A stretch of DNA of 64,000 nucleotides from Crithidia expoeki. Its lineage: Eukaryota; Euglenozoa; Kinetoplastea; Trypanosomatida; Trypanosomatidae. How positions within the stretch are numbered: the stretch's first letter is position 1; each line of letters begins with the position of its first letter. The position numbers and the translations under genes are program-made. The notes beneath the pieces were generated by a model. That model saw only the letters and a program-made list of their open reading frames with translations. It did no database searches and had not been told where the DNA came from. Shown here piece after piece: positions 1 to 9,308 of the stretch. The stretch lies in assembly GCA_900240875.1 (NCBI GenBank), contig OESE01000218.1, positions 310,001 through 374,000 on the forward strand, given 5' to 3'.

Positions 1-605
1 ACACGGGGCCATTTCTTTCGTGCGCCCGATCGACTGCACTGACCGTTTCTTGTTTCCAGCATCGTAGACGCTGTTTTGTTGTTGCCGCTGTTGTTTGTAC
101 GTCTGTTCCGCGGTTGACATACGAAGCAGAACGTTTCGTCGCCCAGCACTAATCGCACAAACCAACCGCAGAAGTGGCAAATTTTGTTTTCTCCTTTCTT
201 CTCGGCGGCCAAGGCTGCTCACGGGTATCATACACAGATGTACTAAACTTCTAATTCGACTTGCAAATCTACTTTGATCTAGCCAGCGGTTTATCCCCTG
301 AGTAAATACTTTTAAATGTGGGCCAATATGGGTTTTCAGATTACTAACTGACTTTTTGTACCGAACTAGTTATGTGTGTCAACGAGGGCTGTCGTCCGTT
401 ACTCAAGTGGCCTTGTACGAGCCACGTATTCTCTTCTTTCTGCTTTCAAGTGTCCTTTTCAATGAAGCCTGTTTTATCCTTGAAGTGCTGATTACTGCTC
501 CTATCGTTTCTCAATCGCGCCATCTTCTGATACCTCTAAAGAGGCATTACAGTGCACTTTTGTTTTCCTTTTTGCACCTTATATCTTCAGCAACAGTCGT
601 CAGCC
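1..605 (+). other. Intergenic region at the left edge with splice acceptor
   Basis: No convincing coding sequence is visible. It probably holds the 3' UTR of a gene to the left and the short 5' UTR of the first gene. A pyrimidine-rich run at about 557-588 ends in AG at 589-590, only 15 bases before the ATG at 606. This is the likely trans-splice acceptor. It makes the upstream in-frame ATG at 552 unlikely to be in the mRNA. Confidence 0.55.
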
Positions 606-1721
606 ATGCTTCCCTACGGCACGCTATGGAAGCTGGACCAAATGCTGCACCCGACTGGGCCGCCGCGGCGCCGCACAGTAGCCATGCGCCGTCGCCAGGC
701 GCTTTTCCTCTTTTTGTGGGGCATTCTACTAGTCACTGTGTTTCTCCTCCCGTACCACTATGTTTCACTGCGCCGAGTCCGTATAGAAGTCTCGCGGCGT
801 CTGCGCGGCGTCAGTGCACCTCAGGTCAACGCAGCTGAGTTGGAGCAGCAACAGCAACGCGCGCTGTACCGACTGACAAAGCACCTGACTGCGCGTGACG
901 ATGAAGCAGTTGCAGCAAAAGTAGCAAACGACGTTACCGCGCGCATCACAACAGACTTCGCCACTGTATTCCGCTACCACCCTCATACCGAGGTTCGACT
1001 GCATGGCATGTTTGACCATCCGCAGTTGCGCACACTCGCGGGGGTCGGCAGCGGAAAACTGTGGCGACGCATCAGCCAGGATTTACCTGCCGCTGCTCTA
1101 CGCGGAGGTCAACAACCCACCTTAGCGGAAGCGGCTGCGGCATCTCTCGCAAGCGGCTCGACAGGGCGTGCAACCTGCCTAGCGGCGCTGCGTCGCGACT
1201 ACCTCATCTCCCGTTTGGGAAGTGGCACCGTTAACCAATACACAGAGTTGACTGAGTCGGTGCGCAGAGAGCTGCACCGGCTCGGCAAGCTGCAGCCTCT
1301 CACCGTCAGTTTAAGTAGAGCGGTTGACGCGAACGTAAGCAGTGATCTGTCACCAACGGAAAATGCACTTGCTCGATTGTTGCTCTGGATCGCGCATGAC
1401 AGTGACCTTCCCGAGGAGGCCGTTGCGCGTGCGGTCGCCGGGTGCACGGCTTCGATGTCGCACTCGCTTAGCACTTCATTCGACTTGCGCCAGGTTTCAA
1501 ACGGCGAGCCGCCTCACATCAGGTTATTTGCGACCATCAAGGAAGTCGCAGAGTCGCAGCTGCCGTACGTGTGTCTATGCAGCGGTTCGAGAACGGCGGG
1601 AGCGACTGCTTTGACGGCCGCAGCCAACGATGGCGTTACTACCGTAGGGCTGTTCCTCATAGATCCACGTCAGTCTGGCTCCGCGGTTCCAACAAACTGC
1701 GTGGAAGCGTGTAGAGCGTAA
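606..1721 (+). CDS. Hypothetical single-pass membrane protein
   Basis: A 371-residue protein that I do not recognise. A basic stretch with several arginines (about residues 21-30) is followed by one strong hydrophobic segment at about residues 32-53, then a long soluble part rich in Ala, Arg and Leu. This arrangement suggests a type II or signal-anchored membrane protein with the bulk of the chain on one side of the membrane. The soluble part looks folded and partly helical, with scattered cysteines, including a C-S-G-S segment near residue 325 and two close to the C-terminus, but no catalytic motif was seen. The start at 606 follows a splice acceptor at 589-590; an in-frame ATG at 552 lies inside the pyrimidine tract and was discarded. 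It reads from an ATG to TAA with GC-rich third positions, which supports it being real. Function unknown. Confidence 0.75.
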   Translation: MLPYGTLWKLDQMLHPTGPPRRRTVAMRRRQALFLFLWGILLVTVFLLPYHYVSLRRVRIEVSRRLRGVSAPQVNAAELEQQQQRALYRLTKHLTARDDEAVAAKVANDVTARITTDFATVFRYHPHTEVRLHGMFDHPQLRTLAGVGSGKLWRRISQDLPAAALRGGQQPTLAEAAAASLASGSTGRATCLAALRRDYLISRLGSGTVNQYTELTESVRRELHRLGKLQPLTVSLSRAVDANVSSDLSPTENALARLLLWIAHDSDLPEEAVARAVAGCTASMSHSLSTSFDLRQVSNGEPPHIRLFATIKEVAESQLPYVCLCSGSRTAGATALTAAANDGVTTVGLFLIDPRQSGSAVPTNCVEACRA

Positions 1722-2360
1722 AAGATTAGCGCGAGGACATGGAGAAAAAAAGGTCACCAGCAAACGCAGGAATGCTGAGGGGTCTTTTTGTTGTTGGTGA
1801 CAATCATGTCGTGGCGTCGGCGTTAAGCCGTTTGTATTTGTTTGTTGGTCACCTTGCCTTGTTTTTACTGCTGAAGCAACGGAAAATACATAGTTCTACC
1901 TCCCCGCCACTCACAACGATGAAAAAGTGAAGCCTACGTTGGAAAACAATGGTTAACGTTCTCATATGCTATTCTGATAAATTCCGTTTCGACCAGTACA
2001 TTCGCTGCTCGCACAGCTTTCCGCTGTGTCTCTGTGACCTTTGGTACGGTTATTTATTTAGGAGCTCTGGTTTACCTTCAAAATGGTACCACGAATACTG
2101 TTTTCGGCGACTGCTACCCTGTAAGTGTCGTTTGTTTGTTTGTTTGTTTTTACTCCTATTGCCTTCCTCGTTCCTTGTTTACTGGTAACACTCAAATGAA
2201 GCCTCGAAATAGACAAGGGTGAAAGCAAGCAAAGCAGCGTGTTTGGTCTGTGAGTGCGACCGTTGCGATTTGTATTCCACGCGCACACGTTCAACGCAGA
2301 AATACCAGAAAAATTAGGGTTTGTCAGAGACTTAGGGGAAGAAAGCAAAGCGACAGTAGC
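1722..2360 (+). other. Intergenic region with polypyrimidine tract
   Basis: This contains the 3' UTR of the first gene, then a T-rich tract at about 2126-2187 built partly of GTTT repeats. The next AG is at 2200-2201, a plausible trans-splice acceptor. No ATG lies between that AG and the start at 2361. Short open frames here have no coding character. Confidence 0.5.
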
Positions 2361-4172
2361 ATGTGGAAACAAAGCGTCGGCGACTGGGAGGAGCGCCGCC
2401 ATCGTCGCAGCGGTCCTCTTCCCACCACCTCGCAAACTAATCTGCCGGAGTCCGTCGCCGACAACGAGCACAACGAGCATGGATTTCTGCCGCGCGAGTT
2501 TCACGACCGTGTTCCGGTCTCCGCCTACCCGGCATCCGACGGTGTCAAGACGCGTCCACGGGCCGCGCCGCAGACCCCGCAGAACGACGCACGTGCACTG
2601 ACAGAGAGGTGGGTGACCGTCACGGGAGCATCACCAGACGACGTGCTCGACGTGCGTGACTTCCTCGATGCTAATGTGGGTCGCACCGTTTCGCACTTCT
2701 TTCCTCCGCACGCAGGTGGGCGGTCAGCCGTTTACATTCAATTTGCCTCCACCCTCAAGGCCGCGCAGGCCGTGCGCACCGGGAGGTACAGGATTCGCGT
2801 AGAGAGTGGTGTTGCTGCCCTCGGCATCAAGCGCACCATCGACGCTGAGGCCTCTGGTGCCGTTCGCCCCCATCACCAGCTTGAAATTGGCGTTTCGTGG
2901 TGCGCAGATCAGATCTTTCTTGTGGAGCGGGAGACACTGCGACGACAACTACTCGAGTCAGTCGCGCCGTCGCCTATGCGTTCGTCGTCTGTGAAACTCG
3001 GTGGATCGTTCAGAGGTGCAGAACGAGACGCGCCCCTTCCGTCATTGGAGTCATCTGCGCGAGGGTCGGAGAGGGTCGCCTCGCCGGGGGCAGCCAACGG
3101 CAACGGCGGCGACGACGGCAGCGCAGATGCGGCAGGTCACCCTTTGCTGCCGCGTCACCGATTTGGACAGGTGGGCGGGCCGCAGCTGTCACAATCGCCG
3201 TGGTCGTCACACCTGAGCAGCTCACCGTCGCCGGCATCCTCCTCATCCACACCGCACCAACACGTTGGAGCTAACGCTAACATTACGACGCCGACTGCAG
3301 CGGGCACAGCCGCGCACACAAACGCGAGCGCAAATCCGCCGGTGCGAGACCCCGCGGCGTACTACCAAACTGGTGGGGCCTACCAATACGAGGACAGCTT
3401 TTTCTCCGACGGGTTGCACAGTACCAACCGCAGCAGCCGCCAACGCAACACTGTCCTGTCCTTGTTTTTCCACCCGTATTCCTCGTCGTACGGGACACTG
3501 TATTTCCTGTGCCTCTACACCCCGTTGCGCCTTACCCTGCTGCTATTGTGGACGCTATGCAATACGGTAAGGCAGCTTCTTCCCAGGTCCTCCCTCAGGA
3601 CGAATGACCACTTGGAAGCACAGAAGAGGAATGCAGTAGTCGTGCCGGCTGGGGCAGTGCTATCGCTTCTGCCGCGCTCTCACTGGAGGCAGCGACGCAA
3701 CCTATGTGTGTCGGATGTGGTCCCCAACTCCGCCTCGCCGCTTGAATACCTAGCCTTCTTACTCTATAAGTACATCCCTTTCACCCCAGATCCGGGTGAA
3801 GTGGACGTCGTACTGTGGAGCTGGCTGGCACTGCGGAGTCCTTACCCGCAGCGCAGCCTACACCTTCTGAAGCAGAGCTTGCTGGTGCGGCAGCGGAGCA
3901 CCGACACGATGGTGGGGCAGCTACGTCCCGGGGATGACGGCGCCGCCACCGACAATAGTGATATAAACCAGTTAACACGCTTTGGCCGCGTGGACGTCCT
4001 GGGCGCGGAGCCGTACAACACATGGGAGCAGCAGCAACAGGTGGAGCGTCACCGAGAGCTGCCTGTCCTCCTGCGGTGGCGACCGGCGTGGTGGTTCGCG
4101 CGGTACTCGTCCTTGTCGTTGCTGCTGTTGGCCGTGCTAGGCTGCTGCCACATCGGGAAGTCGACGAATTAA
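2361..4172 (+). CDS. NUP65: Nucleoporin Nup65-like: Nup35/53-type RRM with C-terminal membrane anchor
   Basis: A 603-residue protein. Residues about 83-165 resemble the atypical RRM (MPPN) fold of Nup35/Nup53: an opening W-V-T-V-T-G strand, a central run with I-Q-F-A-S, helix residues K-A-A-Q-A-V, and a closing strand with G-I-K-R-T-I-D. In yeast and animals this domain dimerises and links inner-ring nucleoporins. The trypanosome homologue, Nup65, is known to carry the RRM plus a transmembrane helix, and that layout is seen here: a hydrophobic segment near residues 578-596 just before the C-terminus. A second hydrophobic stretch occurs around residues 376-400. The middle is Ser/Pro/Ala-rich and likely disordered. 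The start is the first ATG in frame; no ATG precedes it downstream of the presumed acceptor. The likely role is anchoring the inner ring of the nuclear pore in the nuclear envelope. The family call is by motif and domain order. Confidence 0.72.
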   Translation: MWKQSVGDWEERRHRRSGPLPTTSQTNLPESVADNEHNEHGFLPREFHDRVPVSAYPASDGVKTRPRAAPQTPQNDARALTERWVTVTGASPDDVLDVRDFLDANVGRTVSHFFPPHAGGRSAVYIQFASTLKAAQAVRTGRYRIRVESGVAALGIKRTIDAEASGAVRPHHQLEIGVSWCADQIFLVERETLRRQLLESVAPSPMRSSSVKLGGSFRGAERDAPLPSLESSARGSERVASPGAANGNGGDDGSADAAGHPLLPRHRFGQVGGPQLSQSPWSSHLSSSPSPASSSSTPHQHVGANANITTPTAAGTAAHTNASANPPVRDPAAYYQTGGAYQYEDSFFSDGLHSTNRSSRQRNTVLSLFFHPYSSSYGTLYFLCLYTPLRLTLLLLWTLCNTVRQLLPRSSLRTNDHLEAQKRNAVVVPAGAVLSLLPRSHWRQRRNLCVSDVVPNSASPLEYLAFLLYKYIPFTPDPGEVDVVLWSWLALRSPYPQRSLHLLKQSLLVRQRSTDTMVGQLRPGDDGAATDNSDINQLTRFGRVDVLGAEPYNTWEQQQQVERHRELPVLLRWRPAWWFARYSSLSLLLLAVLGCCHIGKSTN

Positions 4173-5210
4173 AAAGTCAAAAAAGGAATGAAGGACGCAA
4201 GGTTGTGCGTATTCATTCGACTGGCGTTAAACAACCGTAAGAAGCCTAGGTGTTTGTAACGACGCGACTGAGCAGACTTCACTGTGGAGTTGTCACTCTA
4301 AAACAAGACTTGAAAACGGTACTACACTAAGCCGTCATTTTCAAATAGAGGGATTTAAAGGAGAGACGCACGCATGTAAAGAGTGCGCCTTGACGTCTGT
4401 ACGTAGAGCACTTTACCTCCTGTATTAAAGCTCCGCAAATCTCTAAAGACTGCCATTCGACACACAGAGTCGAAATTTCACAGATTCAAATCAGACGCGG
4501 CCCATTTATTTCAAAAAGAAAATCTTGTGCGTTTGTGTTTTCCAGCCACCGTCTCAGATCTTTAGATACGAGAACAGGCGGGGTGCAGTCTGATGATAGA
4601 GATATCAACTACATTTTTCCCCTTCACCCTTTCCCTTGCTTCGTAAGGCACTCCAAAACCCCTCCCCGTAACGCGTTTTTCAGCTAGCGGACGTGCGAGC
4701 GTTATTAGGATACATAGAGAAGGGGGGATCAAAGTTCGTTTCTCTTTTTTTTTTCTTCTGTAAGCGGTGCCTTTCCCACTCCCTCAGAAGTACTGTTGCA
4801 CCTTCCATTCTCTTATCGTCCGACTATCACATTTAGTCTTTTTAACTTTTCTGGCCTCCCTTTTTTTACGCGTGAGTGGCGCAACTGTTCTTTAAGTCGC
4901 AGATAAAGATCACGCAAAGCTGCTGGACGTACAAAACGCAAAAACAGCAGCAACGATAGCAGTAGCATTCTAACCCGAAACATATGCCACGCTGTTTTTC
5001 ACGTTCCCTGATTTGACAATCAAAACTTGGTTACTTCCCTATTACTGTTGTCGGTGGCTATATATAGAAGTTTCTGGCAAGTATAACTTGAGGACTTTTT
5101 TTCTGCTCACATTTCTTTGTACCACTCAGCTCAAAAGGAAGCAGTCCTGCGCAAGCAAAACATCATCTAAACCGTCTTGTGTTTCTCGCTTCCCGGTGTG
5201 TTTATTTATC
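4173..5210 (+). other. Intergenic region, 1.0 kb, with splice acceptor
   Basis: No gene is visible. Pyrimidine tracts occur near 4740-4760, 4838-4868 and 5094-5127. The last ends in AG at 5128-5129 and is the best trans-splice acceptor for the downstream enzyme gene. The remaining 81 bases before its ATG hold no other ATG. Confidence 0.5.
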
Positions 5211-8200
5211 ATGTCAGCTGCGACGCCAACACTGTACGCGCCACACGGTGGCAATGCTGCCACCCGTAGCACCGGACTCACCGCCCGCTTGCTCGTTGTT
5301 GTGGCTGCTTTGACCGTGTTGTGCGCCGCTACCACCACTGCGGCCATTACTATGAACCTTATTTCTGACATGCACCTCGACCCCGAATACGGCACCCCAG
5401 CCGCCTTCAGTATCTGCACCAACTCCTCTTTCCCCGCTATGGGCTACAAGGGCTGCGACGCGCCTATGTCGCTCATAAACCTCATCGTCGCCGATGCGTT
5501 GAACCAGCACTGCGCCTACACACTGTACGGCGGCGATTGGCAGCGCCACGGGATGAGCTCGTCCAACCTCAGCACGACCGAAGTCTTCTCCAAGCTGGCG
5601 CCGTCTTTTTCACTGATAAGCTCTTCTGACCCCCCCTCCGTTCTCAGCACGCCGCGTGTCGGGACGACGCTGGGCAACAACGACGTCATGCCGGACTATG
5701 TCTTCAATGTGTCGGAGCGGCCGCATCCTATCCTCGACACGCAGATCGGTATCATGGAGGACAACGGGATCCTCACAGCCTCCGAGGGGAAAGTGATGGC
5801 GACGTGTGGTTTCTACAGCCGCAATGCCACCACGACGTTGCGCATTGTGGTGCTGCACACGTTGATCTGGACCTACCGTATGAGTCCGCCGCCGGAAGAG
5901 TCAAACACCGATCCGTGCGGGCAGCTTGCCTGGTTGGAGACCGAGATAAACGGTGCACGCGCGGCCGGGCAGAAGCTGATCATCCTCGGCCACATCCCAC
6001 CGCTTCCGGACGTGTTCAGCGTGATCAAGCGTGGCTTCACTGGCACTGTTGCGACGGACATGTACTGGAAGCCCGTGTTTCAGAGCGCGTACACCACGCT
6101 CCTCTTCAACAACCGGGACGTCGTGACGCTGCAGATCTACGGCCATACCCACCGCTTCTCGCTGCTCGTGGATCCAGATATGGGTGTGCCGCTGCTTGTC
6201 ATCAACTCCGTCACACCAATCTTTGGCAATAACCCGGCCTACATTATCGGAGACTTCGACGAGAACCTGTGGCGACCCACAGCGTTGACGCAGCGCTACC
6301 TCAGCAATACCGGAGCAACTGCGCAGTTTCTGCCTGGCCTCGACGTGACGTCCGCCATGAATATTCGCAACTTGTCCAGTATGGATAGCGTGCGAACGGC
6401 GCTCAACGACATGTTCACCAACGACACCGCGTGGGAGAACTACATGGTGCTCCGCACCGGCGGCGTGGCCGACGACCCGTGCACGACGGCATTTTGCCGT
6501 ATATACACACTGTGCGCCATGTTGCACGCCGAGCACAAAAATATCACCGCTTGCGTGGATGCCCACAACTCCACGGTTAACAGTGGGGAAGAATGCACTG
6601 ACTCGGTACCTTACTTTACCGCGACGCAGCAGACGAATACGCGGAGCTTCCTGAAGGGGTTGGTCTCCTCCATCCCAGCCCTGCAGTCACGCTGGACGTG
6701 TAACAACTTCTGCGGGTGGCCCTACGTCACGTGCACCCCTACTACCGTGGCGGTGGAGCTGCCGAGTTCCGGACTGGTAGGCACTCTGCCTGCTATGCCC
6801 CCGACGGTGACGGTGGCGTCACAGATCATGGTGACGCGGATCTCCCTCGGCGGCAACCCCAATATCACCGGCACTCTGCCGCCCAGTTGGGGTACACTGA
6901 CGGGACTGAAGTACTTTGCCATGCACAGCACCGGCATCACCGGTACGCTGCCGGCGGCCTGGAGTAGTCTGCACAGCCTCGAGACCTTCTACGCGTACAA
7001 TACGGCGCTCTCCGGCGCACTGCCGTCGTCATGGAGGGCCATGGCGGCGCTGAAGATCTTCAGTGTCAGCAACGCCCAGCTGAGTGGCACGCTGCCGGCG
7101 TCGTGGAGTGCTATGTCGTCACTGCAGACGTTGGCACTCACGACGAACGCCTTCACCGGGTCCATCCCTTCCTCGTGGGGCTTGATGGCGAATTTGCAGA
7201 CAGTGTGGATTGCAAACAACAAACTGTGCGGGTGCCTGCCTGTGCAATGGTTAACCGGAACGATCACTGTGTTTGCGGACGCTGCCGTGCGAGCCACCGA
7301 CTGCGCCACCGCCAACGCGTGTTCGCCAGCCACGACGGCAGTGCCGACGACAACCACTTCACCGACGACCACCACAACTACTCCAATAACAACGACGGCC
7401 CCAATCGTGGACCCTTCGGTGCACATCAAAGACCAGCCCATCTACCACATCCGACCACCTAAAAATTGGATAAACGACCCAAACGGCCCCTACCGTGACC
7501 CTGTCACGGGTAAGATCCATCTCTACATGCAGTACAACCCAAACGGGCCGCTCTGGGGCGACATCGCCTGGTACCACGTCACTTCGGATGACTACGTCAA
7601 GTGGACCCGTCCCGAGTCTCCGGTCTCGATGTACGCCGACAAGTGGTACGACCGGTGGGGTGCGTACTCGGGCACGATGATCAACAACAACAACAGCGAG
7701 CCCGTAGTAATCTACACATGCACAGAGCCAGAGAACATCCAGCGGCAGTGCATTGCGACGCTGCCAAAGGCCGACCTCGCCGGCAAGCGCACGCTGAACT
7801 CGTTCGTTAAGAGCTCATCCAACCCGATTTTGTCGGAGGACGACGTTCCGGGCCTGGTCGGGCTGGGCAATTTCCGCGACCCAACGGAGTTGTGGCAGGA
7901 CCCTAATAACCCAAACCAGTGGCTCATCGCGTTTGTGGCCCGCATCAACGACGACGAGGGCGACAACGCGCATGTCGTCGTCTTCAGCACTGCCGATCCG
8001 ACCTTCCAGTCCGGCTACGCTTTTTCACACAGCCTCTACACATACAAGTACGATCTCGACAGGATGTTCGAATGCCCCGACTTTTTCACCCTGCAGGCTG
8101 GCGGGGAGCACTATCTAAAGGTGTCCACGATGCCTTCGCACCGCGATTACTTCATCTACGGCTCCTACCAGCTAGACGCCGCGTCGGGCAAGTACGTCTT

Positions 8201-9308
8201 CGTCGAAGACCCCTACCGCAGTTTCACATTCATCGACTACGGCCCTTTCTACGCTTCCAAGACGTTCTACGACCCGATTCTCAACCGCCGCACCCTATGG
8301 GGGTGGACAAATGATGAGCTCAGCAACGCACAGATCCAGTCGCAGGGTTGGTCAGGCGTGCAGAACATGCTGCGCGGCATCGCGTACGACAGCAGCGAGA
8401 AAAAGCTGCGGACGTATCCCATCCCCGAGCTGAAAAAGCTCCGCGCCAACCATCTCGTCTCATCCCGCTCGCTCAACTTGTCCAGCAGTGGCAGAAACAA
8501 CGGTGGAAGCGACGAGGTCACCACCATCCTCGCCGCTGGCACCAACGCCACGCGCTATCATGAGATCGTCGTGACCTTCACCCTATCAAGCATCGCGCCC
8601 TTTGACGGCACCACATTCTACACGGCTGACACCGCGCCCGAGTTCGGCGTCCGCTTCCGCGGTAGCAGCAATTTCAGCAGCTACACCGCGGTTTCGATAA
8701 AGATGCCAGCTGCTACGGCTGCGCCCATCGCGGCGAGCGCGCAGGACACGGCATGGGTCCCTATCAAGATGTTCCCAGCGCCCCTCACAAATCCAACGGC
8801 GAACTGTAGCGCCGAGTGCGAGAAGGAACGGACGTGCTTGTCGTGGACTTACACGTCGTCGCCGTTGCCGACTTGCGCGCTCTACTGGAAGACGAGCGGG
8901 CGAGTGCAGAACAACACAGCACAAAGCGGCACCGTGAACATCCCGCAGCTGTACATGGACCGCAGTGTCTCCGGCTCAATTGGTTCCACGCAGCCGCTGA
9001 TGGGCCGTGCGCCAGTGAAGCAGACGAACCCGAATGTGGTCCAGTTGCGCATCTTCGTGGACGACAGCGTGGTGGAGGTGTTCAAGGACGACGGTCTAGA
9101 GACGATGACGGGTCGGCTGTATCTACCCAATGGTGAGGCACAGACACACATAGCCCTCTACGCCAAGAATCTCGGTGGTGTCACGGTGACGGCGTCGGTG
9201 GACGTGTTCACGATGGACACCGCGTGGGCGGCGGAGAAGAGCTCCAATGTGTTACGCAACTACACCAACAGCCTCTACGACCTGCTGTCGTACATAACAG
9301 AGAAATAA
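5211..9308 (+). CDS. Secreted fusion: ASM-like metallophosphoesterase + PSA-like LRR + GH32 beta-fructofuranosidase
   Basis: A 1,365-residue protein with a signal peptide (hydrophobic core about 27-46). Residues about 48-360 form an acid-sphingomyelinase-like metallophosphoesterase: metal-ligand candidates D53, H55, D109, N156, H261, H312 and H314 are all present, but the usual GNH[D/E] motif reads GNND. Residues about 470-700 match the PSA/GP46 type of leucine-rich repeat: a Cys-containing N-cap with W-x2-N-x-F-C, about six repeats of the G-T-L-P-x-S-W kind, and a Cys C-cap. A Thr-rich linker (about 708-731) leads to a GH32 domain from about 738 to the end, with WINDPNG (nucleophile D756), FRDP (D890) and the EC motif (E954). 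It should split sucrose or related fructosides outside the cell. A Cys-rich insertion at about 1195-1225 looks PAN-like. No C-terminal membrane or GPI segment is evident, so it is probably secreted. The start follows an acceptor at 5128-5129. Confidence 0.88.
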   Translation: MSAATPTLYAPHGGNAATRSTGLTARLLVVVAALTVLCAATTTAAITMNLISDMHLDPEYGTPAAFSICTNSSFPAMGYKGCDAPMSLINLIVADALNQHCAYTLYGGDWQRHGMSSSNLSTTEVFSKLAPSFSLISSSDPPSVLSTPRVGTTLGNNDVMPDYVFNVSERPHPILDTQIGIMEDNGILTASEGKVMATCGFYSRNATTTLRIVVLHTLIWTYRMSPPPEESNTDPCGQLAWLETEINGARAAGQKLIILGHIPPLPDVFSVIKRGFTGTVATDMYWKPVFQSAYTTLLFNNRDVVTLQIYGHTHRFSLLVDPDMGVPLLVINSVTPIFGNNPAYIIGDFDENLWRPTALTQRYLSNTGATAQFLPGLDVTSAMNIRNLSSMDSVRTALNDMFTNDTAWENYMVLRTGGVADDPCTTAFCRIYTLCAMLHAEHKNITACVDAHNSTVNSGEECTDSVPYFTATQQTNTRSFLKGLVSSIPALQSRWTCNNFCGWPYVTCTPTTVAVELPSSGLVGTLPAMPPTVTVASQIMVTRISLGGNPNITGTLPPSWGTLTGLKYFAMHSTGITGTLPAAWSSLHSLETFYAYNTALSGALPSSWRAMAALKIFSVSNAQLSGTLPASWSAMSSLQTLALTTNAFTGSIPSSWGLMANLQTVWIANNKLCGCLPVQWLTGTITVFADAAVRATDCATANACSPATTAVPTTTTSPTTTTTTPITTTAPIVDPSVHIKDQPIYHIRPPKNWINDPNGPYRDPVTGKIHLYMQYNPNGPLWGDIAWYHVTSDDYVKWTRPESPVSMYADKWYDRWGAYSGTMINNNNSEPVVIYTCTEPENIQRQCIATLPKADLAGKRTLNSFVKSSSNPILSEDDVPGLVGLGNFRDPTELWQDPNNPNQWLIAFVARINDDEGDNAHVVVFSTADPTFQSGYAFSHSLYTYKYDLDRMFECPDFFTLQAGGEHYLKVSTMPSHRDYFIYGSYQLDAASGKYVFVEDPYRSFTFIDYGPFYASKTFYDPILNRRTLWGWTNDELSNAQIQSQGWSGVQNMLRGIAYDSSEKKLRTYPIPELKKLRANHLVSSRSLNLSSSGRNNGGSDEVTTILAAGTNATRYHEIVVTFTLSSIAPFDGTTFYTADTAPEFGVRFRGSSNFSSYTAVSIKMPAATAAPIAASAQDTAWVPIKMFPAPLTNPTANCSAECEKERTCLSWTYTSSPLPTCALYWKTSGRVQNNTAQSGTVNIPQLYMDRSVSGSIGSTQPLMGRAPVKQTNPNVVQLRIFVDDSVVEVFKDDGLETMTGRLYLPNGEAQTHIALYAKNLGGVTVTASVDVFTMDTAWAAEKSSNVLRNYTNSLYDLLSYITEK

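Noticed and set aside
552-605. Upstream in-frame ATG extending the first protein by 18 residues
   Set aside because: It lies inside the pyrimidine tract, upstream of the AG at 589-590, so it should not be in the mature mRNA.
356-838. 160-codon + frame overlapping the first gene
   Set aside because: It begins at a TTG, crosses the splice acceptor and overlaps the better-supported frame starting at 606. No domain and no coding bias.
4483-4492. tRNA B-box-like sequence in the spacer before the GH32 fusion gene
   Set aside because: No matching A box or cloverleaf could be drawn around it.
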